Positions 1 through 8,683 of a stretch of DNA of 64,000 bases are shown here, one piece after another. Source of the stretch: VRUE01 sp963837735 (GTDB taxonomy: Bacteria > Actinomycetota > Thermoleophilia > Solirubrobacterales > 70-9); NCBI GenBank assembly GCA_963837735.1, contig CAWIOM010000004.1, forward strand, positions 1-64,000, written 5' to 3'. The notes beneath the pieces are model-generated. The model was not told the DNA's origin and searched no databases. It saw only the letters and a program-made list of their open reading frames with translations. A program made the position numbers and the translations under genes. Position 1 is the first letter of the stretch, and each line of letters begins with the position of its first letter.

Positions 1-192
1 GAAGTAGGGCGGGTAGGCGGGCTTGTCGGTGGCGACGGTCAGTGCCCCCTTCGTCTTCGTCGCGAGCTGCGCGGGGGTGCAGTCGGAGGCGCTGGCCACG
101 GTCGAGCCGGTTTCGTCGCTGGAGCTGCTGCCGCAGGCCGCGACCAGCAGGGCGAGGGCGGCGGCAAGGACCAGCGTGACCGGGAGCTTCAT
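1..192 (-). CDS. ABC-transporter substrate-binding lipoprotein, N-terminal part
   Basis: Only the first 64 codons are present; the rest lies beyond the left edge. The protein begins MKLPVTLVLAAALALLVAAC: a charged start, a hydrophobic stretch and a lipobox (VAAC) with the lipidated cysteine at residue 20, followed by a Ser/Thr-rich linker. The segment LTVATDKPAYPPYF at residues 51-64 is the usual first strand of family-3 (amino-acid type) solute-binding proteins, where the ligand pocket begins. The protein should be anchored outside the membrane and deliver a small polar solute to a permease. The ligand cannot be told from this piece. It is divergent from the gene at 240, with 47 bases between them. 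Confidence 0.8.
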   Translation of the reverse strand, partial: MKLPVTLVLAAALALLVAACGSSSSDETGSTVASASDCTPAQLATKTKGALTVATDKPAYPPYF

Positions 193-239
193 CGACGAGC
201 GCACGCGGGCACCCTACTGCCTGTAACACTGCCCGCGCA

Positions 240-608
240 ATGAGCTGGTCGCAGAAAGCCCTGGCCGCCTTCTTCGCCACGACCGGCGTCCTCCACTTCG
301 TCATCCCGCGCAGCTACGAGGCGATGATGCCGCCGTCGCTTCCCGCCCACCGCGAGGCCGTGGCCATCAGCGGCCTCGCCGAGATCGTCGGCGGCGCCGC
401 GATCGTGCCCCCGAGCAGCCGCCGCTTCGCCCGCTGGTGGCTGCTGGGGCTGTTGGTTGCGGTCTTCCCGGCGAACGTGCACATGGCGGTCAACCCCGAG
501 CAGGTCCGAGGTCTGGACCTGAACCGGGTCCCCCGCTGGGCGCTCTGGGCGCGGCTGCCGCTGCAGCCGCTGGCGATGCTCTGGGTCTGGCGGGCGACCC
601 GCGCCTGA
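240..608 (+). CDS. DoxX-like small membrane protein
   Basis: 122 residues with about four hydrophobic segments (roughly 5-22, 40-58, 66-84 and 100-118). The pattern GVLHFVIPRSYEAMMPP near the N-terminus, ISGLAEIVGGAAI in the middle and FPANVHMA near residue 80 is that of DoxX-family membrane proteins. These are four-helix proteins, in some cases linked to redox or thiol stress, but the role of this one is unknown. The start is the ATG at 240; no strong ribosome binding site is visible. It stands alone between the divergent lipoprotein gene and a regulator. Confidence 0.7.
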   Translation: MSWSQKALAAFFATTGVLHFVIPRSYEAMMPPSLPAHREAVAISGLAEIVGGAAIVPPSSRRFARWWLLGLLVAVFPANVHMAVNPEQVRGLDLNRVPRWALWARLPLQPLAMLWVWRATRA

Positions 609-654
609 GGCCGAGGTCCGGTCGCCGGGCGCCCGGACTATATGTAATGTTTTG

Positions 655-683
655 TCTGTAGAGTTTCTGTCGTCAGACACAGA
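655..683. promoter_or_regulatory. Candidate operator of the XRE regulator
   Basis: An AT-rich patch directly before the regulator holds TCTGT at 655-659, TCTGT at 666-670 and the inverted ACAGA at 679-683. The direct copies are 11 bases apart (one helical turn), and the second and third form an inverted repeat around an 8-base spacer. XRE regulators often bind such sites and control themselves. Binding here is inferred only. Confidence 0.35.
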
Positions 684-696
684 AGATCCAGCCTCC

Positions 697-945
697 ATGG
701 AGCCTCGGGACCGCTTCGCCGTCAACCTGCGCAAGGCCCGCCAGGGCAAGAGGATCTCCCAGGAGGAGCTGGGGTTCCGCTGCGAGCTGCACAGGACCGA
801 GATCTCGCTGCTCGAGCGCGGCGGCCGCGAGCCGCGCCTGGGGACGATCATGAAGCTCTGCGCCGCCCTCGACACGACGCCGGGAGAGCTCTGCGCCGGC
901 ATCCGTTGGAACACGAAGTCCCAGCGGTTCACGTTTAAAAAGTAG
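697..945 (+). CDS. XRE-family DNA-binding regulator
   Basis: 82 residues from the ATG at 697; an in-frame TTG at 652 would add 15 residues, but it lies inside the putative operator. Residues 6-65 form a Cro/C1-type helix-turn-helix: FAVNLRKARQGKRISQEELG, then ELHRTEISLLERGGREPRLG with the recognition helix, then the final helices and ALDTTPGEL. There is no ligand-binding domain, so it is probably a small cytoplasmic repressor. The C-terminus (KSQRFTFKK) is basic. The neighbours do not reveal its target; autoregulation is suggested by the repeats just upstream. Confidence 0.85.
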   Translation: MEPRDRFAVNLRKARQGKRISQEELGFRCELHRTEISLLERGGREPRLGTIMKLCAALDTTPGELCAGIRWNTKSQRFTFKK

Positions 946-985
946 AGCGCCCAGGGTTTGCCAAGAGCCGCCCCCGGACGCGGAA

Positions 986-1027
986 GGGCAGGCGCGAGCA
1001 TTCCGGGTGTGATGAGCGCGCCTGCCC
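986..1027. terminator. Bidirectional hairpin terminator
   Basis: A perfect 11-base-pair stem (986-996 with 1017-1027, GGGCAGGCGCG) with a 20-base loop lies between two convergent genes. There is no T-run, which is common for actinobacterial terminators. Confidence 0.6.
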
Positions 1028-1048
1028 GAGAGCGGAGGAGGCGGCGCC

Positions 1049-1588
1049 TTATTCGGGCAGGAACCCTTCGAGGATCCCGAGGCCGGCTTCGCCGAGGCCG
1101 ACGATCGAGCCGCCGCCTTCGAACAGCGAACGAGCGTCGTTGACCAGTTCGATCGACTGGTCGAGCGGGATCGAGCGGATCGCCTGGCGAATCGGAGTCC
1201 CGAGGAAGGGGCTGAGGGCGCCGGCTTCCTCGGCGTCGTCGATTGCCCGGAAGAGGCCGGCGCGGACCGCCCGCGCGAGCTCGGCGTCGCTGATGTCGTA
1301 ACGGCGCAGGAACTGCTGCCGGGACTCTTCGCTGGCCAGGGCCTGGGCGAGGGTCTCGCGCGAGACCCCGAGCTTGCAGGCGGCGCCGTCAAGGGCCGAT
1401 AGCGAGAACTGCTGCGCGATCTCCTGCAGCCCTTCGGGGTTGCGCCATGCACGCGGCTTGCAGGGGTCCTGGGTCTTCGCCGGCGAGTAGTCGGACCCGC
1501 CGGCCGCGAGGTAGGCGAGGACGAGGACCGTCGAGACCGCGATCGAGCCGAGGAAGAGGAACTTGCCGCGATCCGCCCTGTCGATCAC
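1049..1588 (-). CDS. Membrane-anchored protein of unknown function
   Basis: 179 residues from a GTG at 1588 that overlaps the stop of the upstream exporter (GTGA), so the two are translationally coupled. A single transmembrane segment (about residues 10-28, FLFLGSIAVSTVLVLAYLAA) is followed by an extracytoplasmic, mostly helical region with a Cys pair (PCKPRAWRN, DGAACKLG) that could form a disulphide. It includes the pattern LGVSRETLAQALASEESRQQ. I do not recognise the family. Its place behind an MFS pump suggests an accessory role, but nothing in the sequence proves it. Confidence 0.7.
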   Translation of the reverse strand: MIDRADRGKFLFLGSIAVSTVLVLAYLAAGGSDYSPAKTQDPCKPRAWRNPEGLQEIAQQFSLSALDGAACKLGVSRETLAQALASEESRQQFLRRYDISDAELARAVRAGLFRAIDDAEEAGALSPFLGTPIRQAIRSIPLDQSIELVNDARSLFEGGGSIVGLGEAGLGILEGFLPE

Positions 1589-2956
1589 AGCTCCACCCTC
1601 CTCGCCAGGCCGATCGGGATCAGGGCGAGCAGCGCCATCAGGGCCCCGAGCCCGAACGAGGGGCTGAAGGCGTGGGTGGCGCCGCGGTCGAGCTGGTCCT
1701 GGAGTTCTTCGCGCAGGCCGACGACCGCCTCGCGGTCGCCGGCGTCTTCGGGAAGCGGCTCGAATACCGGTCCGAGGGTCGGCACTTTGCCCTTCTCTTC
1801 GCCGAGGCGCTCGTCGATCCGCTGGGCGAGCTGGATCTTGAGCAGCGGGCTGACCTGCGAGTCGAGGACGACGGCGGTGCCGGCGTCGATCGCGTCGGTT
1901 CGCTGGACGGCGATGTCGTGGGTGAAGATCGGCGTCAGCGCAAGCAGGCCGACGACCACCCCCGCGTGGCGGGCGGAGATCGTCCAGCCGCCGTGCAGGG
2001 CCTGGGGGGCGCGGCCGTGCAGGGCGGTCTCGGTCAGCGCCGAGAGCACGAGCGCGAGCCCGACCCCGACCAGGACCTGGGGCGGGATCGGTCAGCAGGA
2101 CCTCGGCCTTGGGCAGCAGCGCCAGGCCGCCGAGGCCCCCGGCGACGAGGATCGCGCCGGCCGCGGCGCGGGTCTTGGTGCTCGGCACCGAGGCGCCGGC
2201 CCGCCTGCCGAAGAAGGCGAAGAGCGGCATCGCCGAGACGACGATCGCCGCGCCGATCGGCGACATCCGCCAGCCCTCGATCAGCATCAGGACGAGCAGG
2301 AAGAGCGCGGCGGCGATCGCCGCCGAGACCAGCGCCAGGGCGAGGTTGGCGAGCAGGTGGGGCCGCCCGGTGCGGCGCAGCTCCGACTCGACGATCCCCG
2401 TCGCCGCCTCGTGCCGGGCGACCGCGAGGATCGGCACAGCCGCGACGATCGCCACCGGGACCTGGACCAGGAAGATCGATTGCCAGGAGACCAACTCGGT
2501 GAGCACGCCGCCGATCGCCGGGCCGAGGGCCGCGCCGGTCGCCCCGGCGGTGGCCCAGACCACCGTCGCCCGCTGCTCGGAACCGACCGTCGCCGGCAGG
2601 AGCTCGAGCACGGCGGTGACCGCGGCGGCGCCGCCCAGGGCCTGTACGCAGCGCGCCGCGATCAGCGTGCCGAGCTCGGTGGAGAGCGCGCAGGCGAGGC
2701 TGGCGCCGGCGAAGACCGCCAGCCCGACGGCCGCCGCCCGGCCGGGCCCGACGCGGCGGGCGACGTGCGCCGCCGGGACCGCCGCCAGAGCCATGACCAG
2801 GTTGAAGGAGACGAGCACCCAGGTGACCGCGGTGACGCTGGTCCCCAGTTCGCGGTAGATGTCGGGCAGGGCGAGGACGACCACCGAGGAGTCGGCGAGC
2901 ACGAGGCCTACGGCGAGCGCCAGCGCCGCCGACCGGGGTCGCGGTGAGTCGCTCAT
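1585..2956 (-). CDS. MFS drug-efflux-type transporter (frameshifted)
   Basis: About 456 residues in two frames. The first part carries the major-facilitator signature (SSVVVLALPDIYRELGTS in helix 1, then RRVGPGRAAAVG and GGAAAVTAVLELLPA) and resembles DHA2 (EmrB/QacA) exporters. The frame is lost near 2079-2082, in a run of four G on the plus strand; removing one base joins it to a second frame that carries further membrane helices and ends IPIGLARRVEL. The second part has a periplasmic loop of about 80 residues (near 1660-1870). The ATG at 2956 overlaps the transglycosylase stop (ATGA). The substrate is unknown. The frameshift may be a sequencing error. Confidence 0.75.
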
Positions 2957-3531
2957 CGGTAGCCGAGCTCCCTGGCGTACTTGCTGCGGTACTGGTCCTG
3001 CTTGTCGAGCACTTCTTCAACATACGCGCGCGTCTCGGGAAAGCGGATGTCGCTGAGGCTAAGATCGCTGCCGCCCCACCTGTCGACGTTCGTCGGACCG
3101 GCGTTGTATGCGGCGAGGACGGCGACCTCGTCGCCGTCGTAGCGACGGAATAGTTCCCGCAGCAGGAAGGTCCCGTAGCGGATGTTTATTTCGGGGTCCG
3201 AGAGGTCCGCCAGCTCGAAGGTCGTGCCGCCGCTCAGTCGCTCGATTTCCTTTGCCGATTCCGGGGTGATCTGCATCAGGCCGCGGGCGCCGGCCTCCGA
3301 GGTCTGGTCCCGGAAGCGCGACTCGGAGTAGATGACTGCGGCGATCAGCGAGGCGTCGACGCCCTTCTCATCGGCCTGCTGGCGGATGATGTCCTCGTGG
3401 TCGAGCGGCAGCGTCAGTTCGTCGATCGCCTTGTCCAGGGCGCCCGACGCGACCAGGATCCCGGCCCCGGCCGCGACCACGGCGACCACACCGGCGGCGA
3501 GCAAACGCCGGCGGCGGCTCCTTCGCTTCAT
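2953..3531 (-). CDS. Soluble lytic transglycosylase-like protein
   Basis: 192 residues. After an Arg-rich start, one hydrophobic segment (residues 10-28) acts as a signal or anchor, placing the enzyme outside the membrane. The Slt/lysozyme-like domain is complete: ASLIAAVIYSESRF holds the catalytic Glu, GARGLMQITPESA is the GLMQ motif, and VLAAYNAGP is the substrate-binding AYNAG motif. It should cleave the glycan strands of peptidoglycan between MurNAc and GlcNAc, forming the 1,6-anhydro end. Start and stop each overlap a neighbour by four bases, so it belongs to the rpsA-coaE operon. Confidence 0.88.
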   Translation of the reverse strand: MKRRSRRRRLLAAGVVAVVAAGAGILVASGALDKAIDELTLPLDHEDIIRQQADEKGVDASLIAAVIYSESRFRDQTSEAGARGLMQITPESAKEIERLSGGTTFELADLSDPEINIRYGTFLLRELFRRYDGDEVAVLAAYNAGPTNVDRWGGSDLSLSDIRFPETRAYVEEVLDKQDQYRSKYARELGYR

Positions 3532-4109
3532 CCCTTCAGCTTCTCGACGAGCGCGGACAGCGACTGCTCGAGGTCCTCGAGGGTGCCGTCGTTCTCGATC
3601 ACGTGCTCGGCCCGCCGCGCCTTCTCGGCCTGGTCGAGCTGGCGCGCGTCGCGCTCGCCGACCAGGGCGTGGCCGCGTGCCTCGGCCCGGGCGCGACGAA
3701 CCTCGTCGGCGGTGACGACGGCGACGCTGGTGTCGAAGGCCCCCTCCATCTCGGTCTCGAAGAGCAGCGGCACCTCGACGACGGCGACCTCGGTCCCGTC
3801 GGGCAGCGAGGTGAGGAAGGCGCCGATCCTCTCTCCGACCAGCGGGTGCACCTGGGACTCCAGCCAGGAGAGCTGCTCGGGCTCGGCGAAGACGATCTCG
3901 CCGATCCGCGCCCGGTCGACCCTGCCGCCGAGGGCGACGTCCTCGCCCCAGCGCTCGGCCAGGCGCCCGAGCAGCGGTTCGGTTTCGAGCAGCTCGTGGA
4001 CGACGGCGTCGCTGGAGATCGTCGCCGCACCGAGCCGCGCAAAGGCGGCGAGCGCGGTCGACTTGCCTGCCGCGATCCCGCCCGTAAGGCCGATCGTCAG
4101 CGGCGGCAC
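3528..4109 (-). CDS. coaE: Dephospho-CoA kinase
   Basis: 193 residues, normal length. It phosphorylates the 3'-hydroxyl of dephospho-CoA, the last step of coenzyme A synthesis, in the cytoplasm. The P-loop GLTGGIAAGKST is at residues 7-18, followed by ISSDAVVHELL (substrate Asp), VVEVPLLFE (CoaE motif) and VVTADEVRRARAEAR. Translation starts at GTG 4109, ten bases after the probable true stop of rpsA at 4119-4121. The rpsA-coaE order is common in actinobacteria. Confidence 0.93.
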   Translation of the reverse strand: MPPLTIGLTGGIAAGKSTALAAFARLGAATISSDAVVHELLETEPLLGRLAERWGEDVALGGRVDRARIGEIVFAEPEQLSWLESQVHPLVGERIGAFLTSLPDGTEVAVVEVPLLFETEMEGAFDTSVAVVTADEVRRARAEARGHALVGERDARQLDQAEKARRAEHVIENDGTLEDLEQSLSALVEKLKG

Positions 4110-5662
4110 AACGCCCCGCTAGGACTCGTCGCTCGCCTCGGCCTCGACGGCCGACTCAGCCTCGGGCTCGGCCTCAACGGCCTCGTCCTGCGCCTCTCTC
4201 GGCCGCTCGGCTCCTCGGCGGCCTCGTTCTCGACAGCCTCGTCCTGCGGCTCAGCCTCGGGCTCCTCAGCGGCCTCGGGCTCAACCTCGGCGGCCTCGTC
4301 CTGCTCGGCCTCGTCCTGAGACGCATCTGCCTCGGGCGCCTCGTCCGCGGGTGGCGCGGACTCGGAGGGGTCGAGAACGGAGACCCCGTCGCCGCCCGCA
4401 GGCCCCTCCGAGGCCGCGTCAGGACCCGCGGCCGTGGGGTCTGCGTCAGAAGTTGTTTCTCCGGACGCCTCGGCGATCTGCGCCCCGAGGTCCCCCATCG
4501 GCATGTTCTGTCCCTCGACCCGCTTGATGCTGAGCGAGAGGCGGCGGCGCTCCTCGTCGATCTCGAGGATCTTGACGTTGAGGCTGGTGCCCGGCTCGAC
4601 GACCTCGCTGGGGCTCTCGACGTGGTGGTCGGCGAGCTCGGAGATGTGGACGAGCCCCTCGACCCCCGGCAGGATCTCGACGAAGGCGCCGAAGGCGACG
4701 ACCTTGGTGACCGAGCCCTCGAGCACGTCGCCGGGGCGATGCGTGCTGACGACGCGCTGCCACGGGTCCTCCTGTGTCTGCTTGAGGCCGAGCGAGATGC
4801 GCTGGCGGTCACGGTCGATGTCGAGGACTTTGATCCGCACGTCGTCGCCGATCGCGACGACCTCGGAGGGATGGTTGACGTGGCTCCAGGAGAGCTCGGA
4901 GATGTGGATCAGGCCGTCGATCCCGTCGAGGTCGACGAAGGCGCCGAAGTCGACGATGTTGGAGATCTTGCCCTCGACGACCTGGCCCGGCTGGAGCCGG
5001 TCGAGGATCTGCTCGCGGACCTCCTTGCGCTCTTCCTCGAGCACGGCCCGCCGCGAGAGGACGACGTTGTTGCGGCTGCGGTTGAGCTCGATCACTTTGC
5101 ATTCGAGCGTCTGGCCCATGAACTCGTCGAGATTGTGGACGCGGCGGATGTCGACCAGCGAGGCGGGCAGGAAGCCACGCACCCCGAGGTCGAGGATGAG
5201 GCCGCCCTTGACGACCTCGATCACGCCTCCTTCGACCGGCTCGCCGGACTCGGCGGCGGCCTCGATGCGGCGCCAGGCCTTCTCGAAGCGGGCGCGCTTC
5301 TTGGAGAGGATCAGGCGCCCCTCGGCGTCTTCTTTGGTGAGGACGAGGGCGTCGACCTCCTCGCCCAGCTCGACCTCGTCGCTCGGTTCGACGGACTTGC
5401 GGATCGAGAGCTCGTTGGAGGGGATGACGCCCTCCGACTTGTAGCCGATGTCGACCAGGACCTCGTCCTTGTCGATCCGCACGACGCGGCCGTTGACGAC
5501 GTCCCCCTCGTCGAAGGAGACCATCGTCGCCGCGTAATTGGGGACGATCTTGCCGTCGACTTCGATCAGCAGGCCGTCGGACCCCTCGATCGGAGTCGCC
5601 GTCGGCGCGGGGGGCGTCAATGTCTCGGTTGCGGGCACGGCCGACCATAATTGCAGAAACAT
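4097..5662 (-). CDS. rpsA: 30S ribosomal protein S1 (C-terminal frameshift)
   Basis: 521 residues as read. It carries four S1 RNA-binding repeats, at roughly residues 50-120, 135-205, 220-290 and 307-378 (for example VVEGKISNIVDFGAFVDLDG and VLEGSVTKVVAFGAFVEILP), and brings mRNA to the 30S subunit. ATG 5662 is chosen over the GTG at 5671 because a strong GGAGG ends eight bases before it. After the repeats comes a Glu/Ala-rich acidic tail. Near 4195-4210 this tail turns into an Arg/Pro-rich stretch that overlaps coaE. In the neighbouring frame the acidic composition goes on and ends at TAG 4119-4121, so an indel is likely. Four S1 repeats and a long acidic tail fit actinobacterial S1. Confidence 0.93.
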   Translation of the reverse strand: MFLQLWSAVPATETLTPPAPTATPIEGSDGLLIEVDGKIVPNYAATMVSFDEGDVVNGRVVRIDKDEVLVDIGYKSEGVIPSNELSIRKSVEPSDEVELGEEVDALVLTKEDAEGRLILSKKRARFEKAWRRIEAAAESGEPVEGGVIEVVKGGLILDLGVRGFLPASLVDIRRVHNLDEFMGQTLECKVIELNRSRNNVVLSRRAVLEEERKEVREQILDRLQPGQVVEGKISNIVDFGAFVDLDGIDGLIHISELSWSHVNHPSEVVAIGDDVRIKVLDIDRDRQRISLGLKQTQEDPWQRVVSTHRPGDVLEGSVTKVVAFGAFVEILPGVEGLVHISELADHHVESPSEVVEPGTSLNVKILEIDEERRRLSLSIKRVEGQNMPMGDLGAQIAEASGETTSDADPTAAGPDAASEGPAGGDGVSVLDPSESAPPADEAPEADASQDEAEQDEAAEVEPEAAEEPEAEPQDEAVENEAAEEPSGRERRRTRPLRPSPRLSRPSRPRRATSPSGALCRR

Positions 5663-5786
5663 TCCGGCCACCTCCTCTGCTCGCCCCGCTCGCGCTCATG
5701 ACCACCGGCGGCCTCGCGAGCGGGGCTCCCGCGTCCGGGGCGGGCGTCGGGTCCGGGGGGTTCCGGGTCCCGGTACGCTGCGGGCG

Positions 5787-7016
5787 ATGCCGGTCAGGGC
5801 GACGAAACGCGGCGACGAGCGCACACCGCTGGATGGGCGCCATGACGTCCTGATCTGCGGAGCGAGCTTCGCGGGCCTTGCCGTCGCCCGGGAGCTGAGC
5901 GGCCTCGGGGCGGACGTGCTGGTCGTCGACCGCTACGAGATCGGCGAGCGCCAGACCTCGGCCTGCGGCATCCCCACCGAGTGGCTGCGGGCAACGGGCC
6001 TGATGGAGGCCGAGCTCCAGCGCTTCGGCGAGCTGGTCATCCACACCGCGCAAGGGACCTCCCGCTACGAGCTTCCCTGGACCTTCTCGACCTTCGACTA
6101 CCGGACGATCTGCGAGCTGCTCTGGGAGGGCTGCGACGCGAGCTTCGAGACCGCGAAGGTCAACGGCCGCGCCGCTCCCGACCGGGCGGGAGAGTTCGCG
6201 GTCGAGACGGACCGCGGCACGATCTCGGCGCCGCTCGTCGTCGACGCGCTCGGCTGGCGCCGGGTGCTCGCCTCGGGCGACGGCCACCAACCGCCCGACG
6301 CCCCCCTCTCTCGCGGCCTCGAGGTCCACCCCGGCGGCAGCGGCGAGGACCTCGAGATCTGGATCGACCGGCGCTACGTCCCCGCCGGCTACGGGTGGTC
6401 GTTCCCGGCCCGCGACGAGCTGCGGATCGGCATCGGCTCCTTCGACCCCCGCTTCCACGTCAAGGACACGACCGTGCTGCTCACGGAGGACCTCGGCAAG
6501 GAGCCGAACGAGTACCAGGGCAACTGGATCCCGCACAAGCTGCGGCGAGCGACCGAGGGCGGCGTCTTCTTCGCCGGCGACTCGGCGGGCCACTGCCTGC
6601 CGCTGACCGCCGAGGGGATCCGCACCGCCCTCTACTTCGGGATCGTCCTCGGCCGCGAGCTGCGCACCGTCGTCGAGGGAGGCCAGAGCCGCGAACGGGC
6701 CGCCGCCCGCTATGCCGAGTTCAACGACTCGCACGAGTGGAAGTTCCGCTCGTTGCTGCGGGTGCAGAGGCTCCTGCCGCGGATCCCGGCCCGCCTCCAG
6801 CGCCTGATCATCTGGCTCTGCGGCGGCAAGCGCTTCGTCGAGTGGTCGTTCGGCCACTACCTGCGGATCGCGCCGCCGGACTTCGCTGCGCCCGCCGCCG
6901 ACGCGCAGCCCTCGGCGGCGCCACCGCGAGATAGAACCGGACCTCGTCCGGGCCGATTAGGACCGATCGCGGGCCCGGCGCCCACCGTCCGACAGACATT
7001 GGCGTACCCTCAGGGG
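5787..7016 (+). CDS. Geranylgeranyl-reductase-family FAD oxidoreductase, copy 1
   Basis: The FAD dinucleotide fold opens with VLICGASFAGLAVARELSG (a GASFAG version of GxGxxG) and an acidic end of strand 2 (VVDRYE). GVFFAGDSAGHCLPLTAEGI near residue 265 is the second FAD motif (GD), typical of geranylgeranyl reductase-like enzymes, which reduce or oxidise isoprenoid or other lipid substrates. The substrate is unknown. ATG 5787 follows a divergent promoter gap shared with rpsA. No in-frame stop separates it from copy 2. A TAG at 6932-6934, one frame away and just after the conserved end (YLRIAPPDFA), is probably the real stop, with a one-base indel before it. Confidence 0.75.
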
Positions 7017-8216
7017 ATGCCTTTACGGGCAACAGGGAACAGGGATGAGCAATTGCCGTTGAATGGGCGCCGCGACGTGCTTGTCTGCGGCGCCAGCTTC
7101 GCCGGCCTGGCGGCCGCCCGAGAGCTGGCCGGCTCCGGGGCCGACGTCCTCGTCCTCGACCGCTACGAGATCGGCGAGCGGCCGACCTCGGCCTGCGGGA
7201 TCCCCACCGACTGGCTGCGGGCGCTCGGCCTGATGGAGGTCGAGATCCAGCGCTTCGGCGAGCTCGTCGTCCACACCCCCGGCGGCACCACGGTGCTCGA
7301 CCTGCCCTACACGTTCTCGACCTTCGACTACGACGAGCTGTGCAGGCTGCTCTGGCGGGACTGCGACGCGCAGTTCGAGACGGCGACGGTCAGCGGCCTG
7401 GCGCCGAGCGCCAACGGCAAGCGGCGAGGTCGCCGATCGAGACCGACCGGGGCACGGTCTCCGCCCCGCTCGTCGTCGACGCCCTCGGCTGGCGGCGGAG
7501 CTGCCTCGGCCGAGCACTTCCAGCCGGTCGAAGCGCCGCTCACCCGCGCCCTCGAGGTGCACCCCGCGGGCAGCAGCGACGACCTCGAGGTCTGGGTCGA
7601 CCGCCGCTACGCGCGCGCGGGGTACGGCTGGTCGTTCCCGGCCGGCGCGGAGGTGAGGGTCGGCGCCTGCTCGTATGACCCGGTCTCCCACGTCCGTGCG
7701 GGGACCGACCGGCTCGCCGCCGACGTCGGCGGCGACACGGTCCGCTACCAGGGCAACTGGATACCGCACGAGCTGCGCCCGCCGACCGAAGGGAACGTGT
7801 TCTTCGCCGGCGACTCGGCCGGCCAGTGCCTGCCGCTGACCGCGGAGGGGATCAGGACCGCGCTCTACTACGGCGTCGCCCTCGGGCGCGAGCTGCGGGC
7901 GGTGTTCGAGGGTCGCCGCAGCCGCAGCCAGGCGATCGCCGGCTACACCCGGCTGCATGAGTCCCACAGAAAGGGGTTCGGGGTGCTGCTCTTCGTCCAG
8001 CGCCTGATCCCCTGGATCCCGCCGCGCATCCTGCCCTTCCTCTTCCGCGTCTACAGCTGGCAGCCGCTCATCAACCTGACCTTCAACGCCTACCTGCGGC
8101 TCGCGCCGCCCGAGTTCGCAGGCCGTTCAGCGGACGACCAGGACGGTGCCGGCCAGAAGCAGCCCGACGCCGACCAGCCGACCCGGGCTGAGCGCGATTT
8201 CGTCAAGGCCGAATAG
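7017..8216 (+). CDS. Geranylgeranyl-reductase-family FAD oxidoreductase, copy 2
   Basis: A paralogue of the gene just before it, aligned end to end: VLVCGASFAGLAAARELAG, RYEIGERPTSACGIPTDWLR, and NVFFAGDSAGQCLPLTAEGI all match copy 1. Between about 7422 and 7500 the product is garbled: the expected ETDRGTVSAPLVVDALGWRR is present, but in another reading frame, and the original frame resumes afterwards. Two compensating indels explain this. The gene should be read as an FAD-dependent reductase or oxidase of about 395 residues. Its last 30 codons overlap the convergent transporter gene. Tandem duplication suggests related substrates or a heterodimer. Confidence 0.72.
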   Translation: MPLRATGNRDEQLPLNGRRDVLVCGASFAGLAAARELAGSGADVLVLDRYEIGERPTSACGIPTDWLRALGLMEVEIQRFGELVVHTPGGTTVLDLPYTFSTFDYDELCRLLWRDCDAQFETATVSGLAPSANGKRRGRRSRPTGARSPPRSSSTPSAGGGAASAEHFQPVEAPLTRALEVHPAGSSDDLEVWVDRRYARAGYGWSFPAGAEVRVGACSYDPVSHVRAGTDRLAADVGGDTVRYQGNWIPHELRPPTEGNVFFAGDSAGQCLPLTAEGIRTALYYGVALGRELRAVFEGRRSRSQAIAGYTRLHESHRKGFGVLLFVQRLIPWIPPRILPFLFRVYSWQPLINLTFNAYLRLAPPEFAGRSADDQDGAGQKQPDADQPTRAERDFVKAE

Positions 8217-8564
8217 GCCGAGCCGGTCGATCACCACAGAGGCGGCCAGCTGCCCGGTGATCGTCGCCGCCGCGACCCCTCCGGCACCGATCGCCGAGAC
8301 CGCGATCAGGGCGTTGGTGACGTAGACGGCACCGAGCAGGCCGCCGAGCAGGTAGTACCAGCTGACGTCGAAGGTCGAGCCGAGGCCGCCCGCCTTGCCG
8401 CTGAGGACGACGATCGCGGCAAGCGCGATCGTGCCGATGCCGAAGGAGACGAGCGCCGCCGGCAGGCTGCCGGTCGAGCGGCCCAGCCCGGCGTTGATCG
8501 GCGCCTGGACCGCGATCAGGCCGCCGGCGCAGGCCGTGAGCAGGACCGCGACGCCCCTATCCAA
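8127..8564 (-). CDS. YdcZ/DMT-family small membrane transporter
   Basis: 145 residues with five hydrophobic helices. The opening VLLTACAGGLIAVQAPINAGLG and the later GALIAVSAIGAGG-like motif (TNALIAVSAIGAGGVAAAT) are those of the YdcZ (DUF606) branch of the drug/metabolite transporter superfamily, half-size proteins thought to act as dimers. Translation most likely begins at TTG 8564, since no ATG or GTG is available before the first helix. It lies convergent to the FAD genes, overlapping their end by 90 bases. The substrate is unknown. Confidence 0.75.
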   Translation of the reverse strand: MDRGVAVLLTACAGGLIAVQAPINAGLGRSTGSLPAALVSFGIGTIALAAIVVLSGKAGGLGSTFDVSWYYLLGGLLGAVYVTNALIAVSAIGAGGVAAATITGQLAASVVIDRLGLFGLDEIALSPGRLVGVGLLLAGTVLVVR

Positions 8565-8683
8565 GGCCGGATTCCCGGATTGGCGTGATCTTTGGGCAGT
8601 TGGCGTGTTCCATCTATCGAGACAGCCGGTCGAGGGCCTTGCCTTGCTGTCATATCAGTAACCCGGGAGGATCAACGGAACAG

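Noticed and set aside
5538..5786. Upstream extension of the FAD gene to 5538
   Set aside because: It runs antisense through the rpsA start and its ribosome binding site and has no recognisable sequence; ATG 5787 just precedes the FAD domain.
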